A stretch of 35,307 nucleotides of DNA from Lachnospiraceae bacterium. GTDB lineage: Bacteria; Bacillota; Clostridia; Lachnospirales; Lachnospiraceae. The stretch is taken from NCBI GenBank assembly GCA_017483735.1, contig JAFUVF010000067.1, positions 1 through 35,307 of the forward strand. Direction: 5' to 3'. Every line of letters begins with the position of its first letter. Positions within the stretch are counted from its first letter, which is position 1. The position numbers and the translations under genes were made by a program. A model generated the notes under the pieces. It saw only the letters and a list, made by a program, of their open reading frames with translations, was not told the origin of the DNA and did no database searches. Shown here in pieces: positions 33,739 to 35,307 of the stretch.

Positions 33739-35217
33739 ATGAAAGAAAATGTTATCATCGTAAACTGCAAGGTGCCGAGTGAGGCATACCAGATCTTAAG
33801 CATGCTGCGGCAGAACCATGACAACGAAAGCTTCACGATTTCCCAGGCGGCTGTCGTGAAGAAGGATGCAGGTCACCTTTCTCTGGAGGATGCTTTTATC
33901 GGCGGCGCAACCGAGGCCCGCGGCTGGACCGGCGGTCTGATCGGGAGCCTGGTAGGGCTGCTTGCCGGACCATTTGGCGTTCTGCTTGGCGGCGGTATCG
34001 GCTCGCTGATCGGCGATTCTATAGACTTCAAGGAGATGGAAGAGAAGTCTGAACTGCTGTCAAAGGCAAGCGAATGCCTGATAGACGGGGAGACCGCCCT
34101 GCTGCTGATGGCAGAGGAGGGGGATGAAACTGCGCTTGGAGCAATGCTGAAGGAGTTCCAGATCACCATTACCCGCATGGATGCCGCAGAGATCGCTTCC
34201 GAAATCGAGAGCGCGGAGAAGCAGGAGGAGCTGAAGGCTGCTGCGAAGAAAATAGCGGAGGAATCAAATAAAGCCCCCGACTATTCCCGGAAGGAATGCT
34301 GGTATCAGCTTCCGGAGATTACAAAGGATGTTGACACATTCTACATCTGCGCGACGGAATACATCATGTCAAGCTTTGAAGAGGGCGCTCCTGATTATGC
34401 GACGCTCGACAACCCGGAGATGCTGCTCGGTGCGAAGGTTGAATATAGAGATCACGCATCCGCATATGCGGATTCCACCAATGTGTTTGTGCCATACACT
34501 CGCCAGTCCGGCCTGCGGTATGCAGGGGAAATTCATAAGAGGGATGGCAATATTGACGCAGTGCTTTCAGGTGTGCCCTACGAGGATATCACCGCCTCAC
34601 TCGACTACTACTTTGAGAACTGCAACGGTGGTCGTCCGTTTATCCTCGCCGGACACAGCCAGGGGTCGGCAATGGTTTTGCTGTTGCTGAGGACATACTT
34701 CAAAGATCATCCCGAATACTACAGCCGCATGGTCGCAGCCTACACCATTGGCTATTCCGTCACGAATGATTATCTTGCGGCCAATCCGCACCTGAAGTTC
34801 GCTGCCGGAGAGAGTGACACGGGTGTTATTATCGCATGGAACACAGAAGGACCGGGAAATGTAGAGGCCAACGCCAATTCCGTCGTGGTACTTCCCGAGA
34901 CAAGAAGCATTAACCCTCTCAACTGGAAGCTGGACGAAACCTACGCTCCTGCGAGCCAGAATCTGGGATCTATCATTCTGGATGAGAAGACCGGCGAATG
35001 GTCAATCGGGGATGTGGGTGCAGACGCACAGATCAACCTCGCCCGCGGCACGGTCGTAACAAATGCCAAAGTTGATCCGATGCCAGAGGATGTTGCCCAA
35101 GTCGCTTCTGAGTTCTTCGGACCGGACGGACGCCACGGCTTCGACTACATGTACTATTACAACAACATCAAGGACAATGTAGCGAAGCGAGTCGCAGCTT
35201 ATAAGACAAGCAAATAA
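33739..35217 (+). CDS. DUF1269-like glycine-zipper domain fused to a DUF3089 alpha/beta hydrolase
   Basis: 492 residues. Residues 1-165 are a DUF1269-type domain: a ferredoxin-like start (VIIVNCKVPSEAYQILSML), then a glycine zipper (about 67-95: GGLIGSLVGLLAGPFGVLLG) likely to insert into or associate with membrane, then ETALLLMAEEGDE. Residues about 178-490 are a DUF3089 lipase-like hydrolase: WYQLPEITKDVDTFYI, nucleophile Ser307 in AGHSQGS, and a late HGFDY that may hold the catalytic His. The fusion would localise a hydrolase at the membrane; the substrate is unknown. AAGGGG lies 9 bases before ATG 33739. It is a third ester-type hydrolase in the area and has no shared promoter element in front. 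Confidence 0.85.
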   Translation: MKENVIIVNCKVPSEAYQILSMLRQNHDNESFTISQAAVVKKDAGHLSLEDAFIGGATEARGWTGGLIGSLVGLLAGPFGVLLGGGIGSLIGDSIDFKEMEEKSELLSKASECLIDGETALLLMAEEGDETALGAMLKEFQITITRMDAAEIASEIESAEKQEELKAAAKKIAEESNKAPDYSRKECWYQLPEITKDVDTFYICATEYIMSSFEEGAPDYATLDNPEMLLGAKVEYRDHASAYADSTNVFVPYTRQSGLRYAGEIHKRDGNIDAVLSGVPYEDITASLDYYFENCNGGRPFILAGHSQGSAMVLLLLRTYFKDHPEYYSRMVAAYTIGYSVTNDYLAANPHLKFAAGESDTGVIIAWNTEGPGNVEANANSVVVLPETRSINPLNWKLDETYAPASQNLGSIILDEKTGEWSIGDVGADAQINLARGTVVTNAKVDPMPEDVAQVASEFFGPDGRHGFDYMYYYNNIKDNVAKRVAAYKTSK

Positions 35218-35234
35218 TAGTGACAGGACGATAA

Positions 35235-35280
35235 TTTCAAAAGACCCTCAGAAAGTCGGATTTCTGGGGGTCTTTTGAAA
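35235..35280. terminator. Long hairpin terminator after the DUF3089 gene
   Basis: A 20-bp stem (35235-35254 with 35261-35280, one G-U pair) with loop GTCGGA. TTTT occurs within the stem's 3' arm. It follows the stop by 18 bases and would terminate in either direction. Confidence 0.75.
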
Positions 35281-35307
35281 TGCACAACCTCAAACGCCGG
35301 TCAATGA

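Overview
The window looks like a chromosomal segment from a Gram-positive anaerobe of the Clostridia, most likely Lachnospiraceae (Butyrivibrio or a relative). This is inferred from strong GGAGG ribosome binding sites, ATP-dependent PEP carboxykinase, an LPXTG-like surface protein with a BspA/DUF285 region, and the abundance of YtcJ-type amidohydrolases, GHKL kinases and DUF4143 ATPases. No rRNA, tRNA or CRISPR array was found.

Layout. (1) 1-4130 is an AT-rich accessory stretch: an internally deleted serine recombinase and two unrelated AAA ATPases, each with its own elaborate promoter. (2) 4163-13422 is ordinary chromosome: a GNAT acetyltransferase, pyrG behind a leader terminator, a sortase-type surface protein overlapping an HD-GYP signalling protein, pckA on the minus strand, and an S11 D,D-carboxypeptidase. 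(3) 13445-33349 is the unusual part. Five copies of one promoter element (TTGACATTCTGGAA, about six bases, then CTTGAA) stand in front of successive plus-strand transcription units: acyltransferase / HTH-receiver regulator / sensor kinase / PAP2 phosphatase / 5'-nucleotidase; membrane protein / carboxylesterase / membrane protein; an amidohydrolase remnant; an intact amidohydrolase / IF-1-like peptide / MATE exporter; and a second carboxylesterase / small membrane protein / transporter with an ATPase-like N-terminal domain. A minus-strand ATPase-TOPRIM pair that resembles anti-phage modules sits inside this array. (4) 33355-35280 holds a broken minus-strand copy of the sensor kinase, then a DUF1269-DUF3089 fusion hydrolase and a long terminator hairpin.

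How it may work together (inference). The first unit encodes a response regulator with an N-terminal XRE-type HTH and a LytS/GHKL-type kinase, which makes this pair the natural candidate to control the five promoters, including its own. The targets are esterases, an amidohydrolase, an acyltransferase, a phosphatase and exporters, which suggests a regulon for sensing and hydrolysing or modifying ester, amide or lipid-like compounds. The kinase is frameshifted at a run of eight T's, and paralogous kinase and amidohydrolase fragments remain nearby, so the locus has grown by duplication and is partly decaying or phase-variable. The most striking single gene is at 28027-28323: a double-glycine leader fused to an almost complete initiation factor IF-1 fold.
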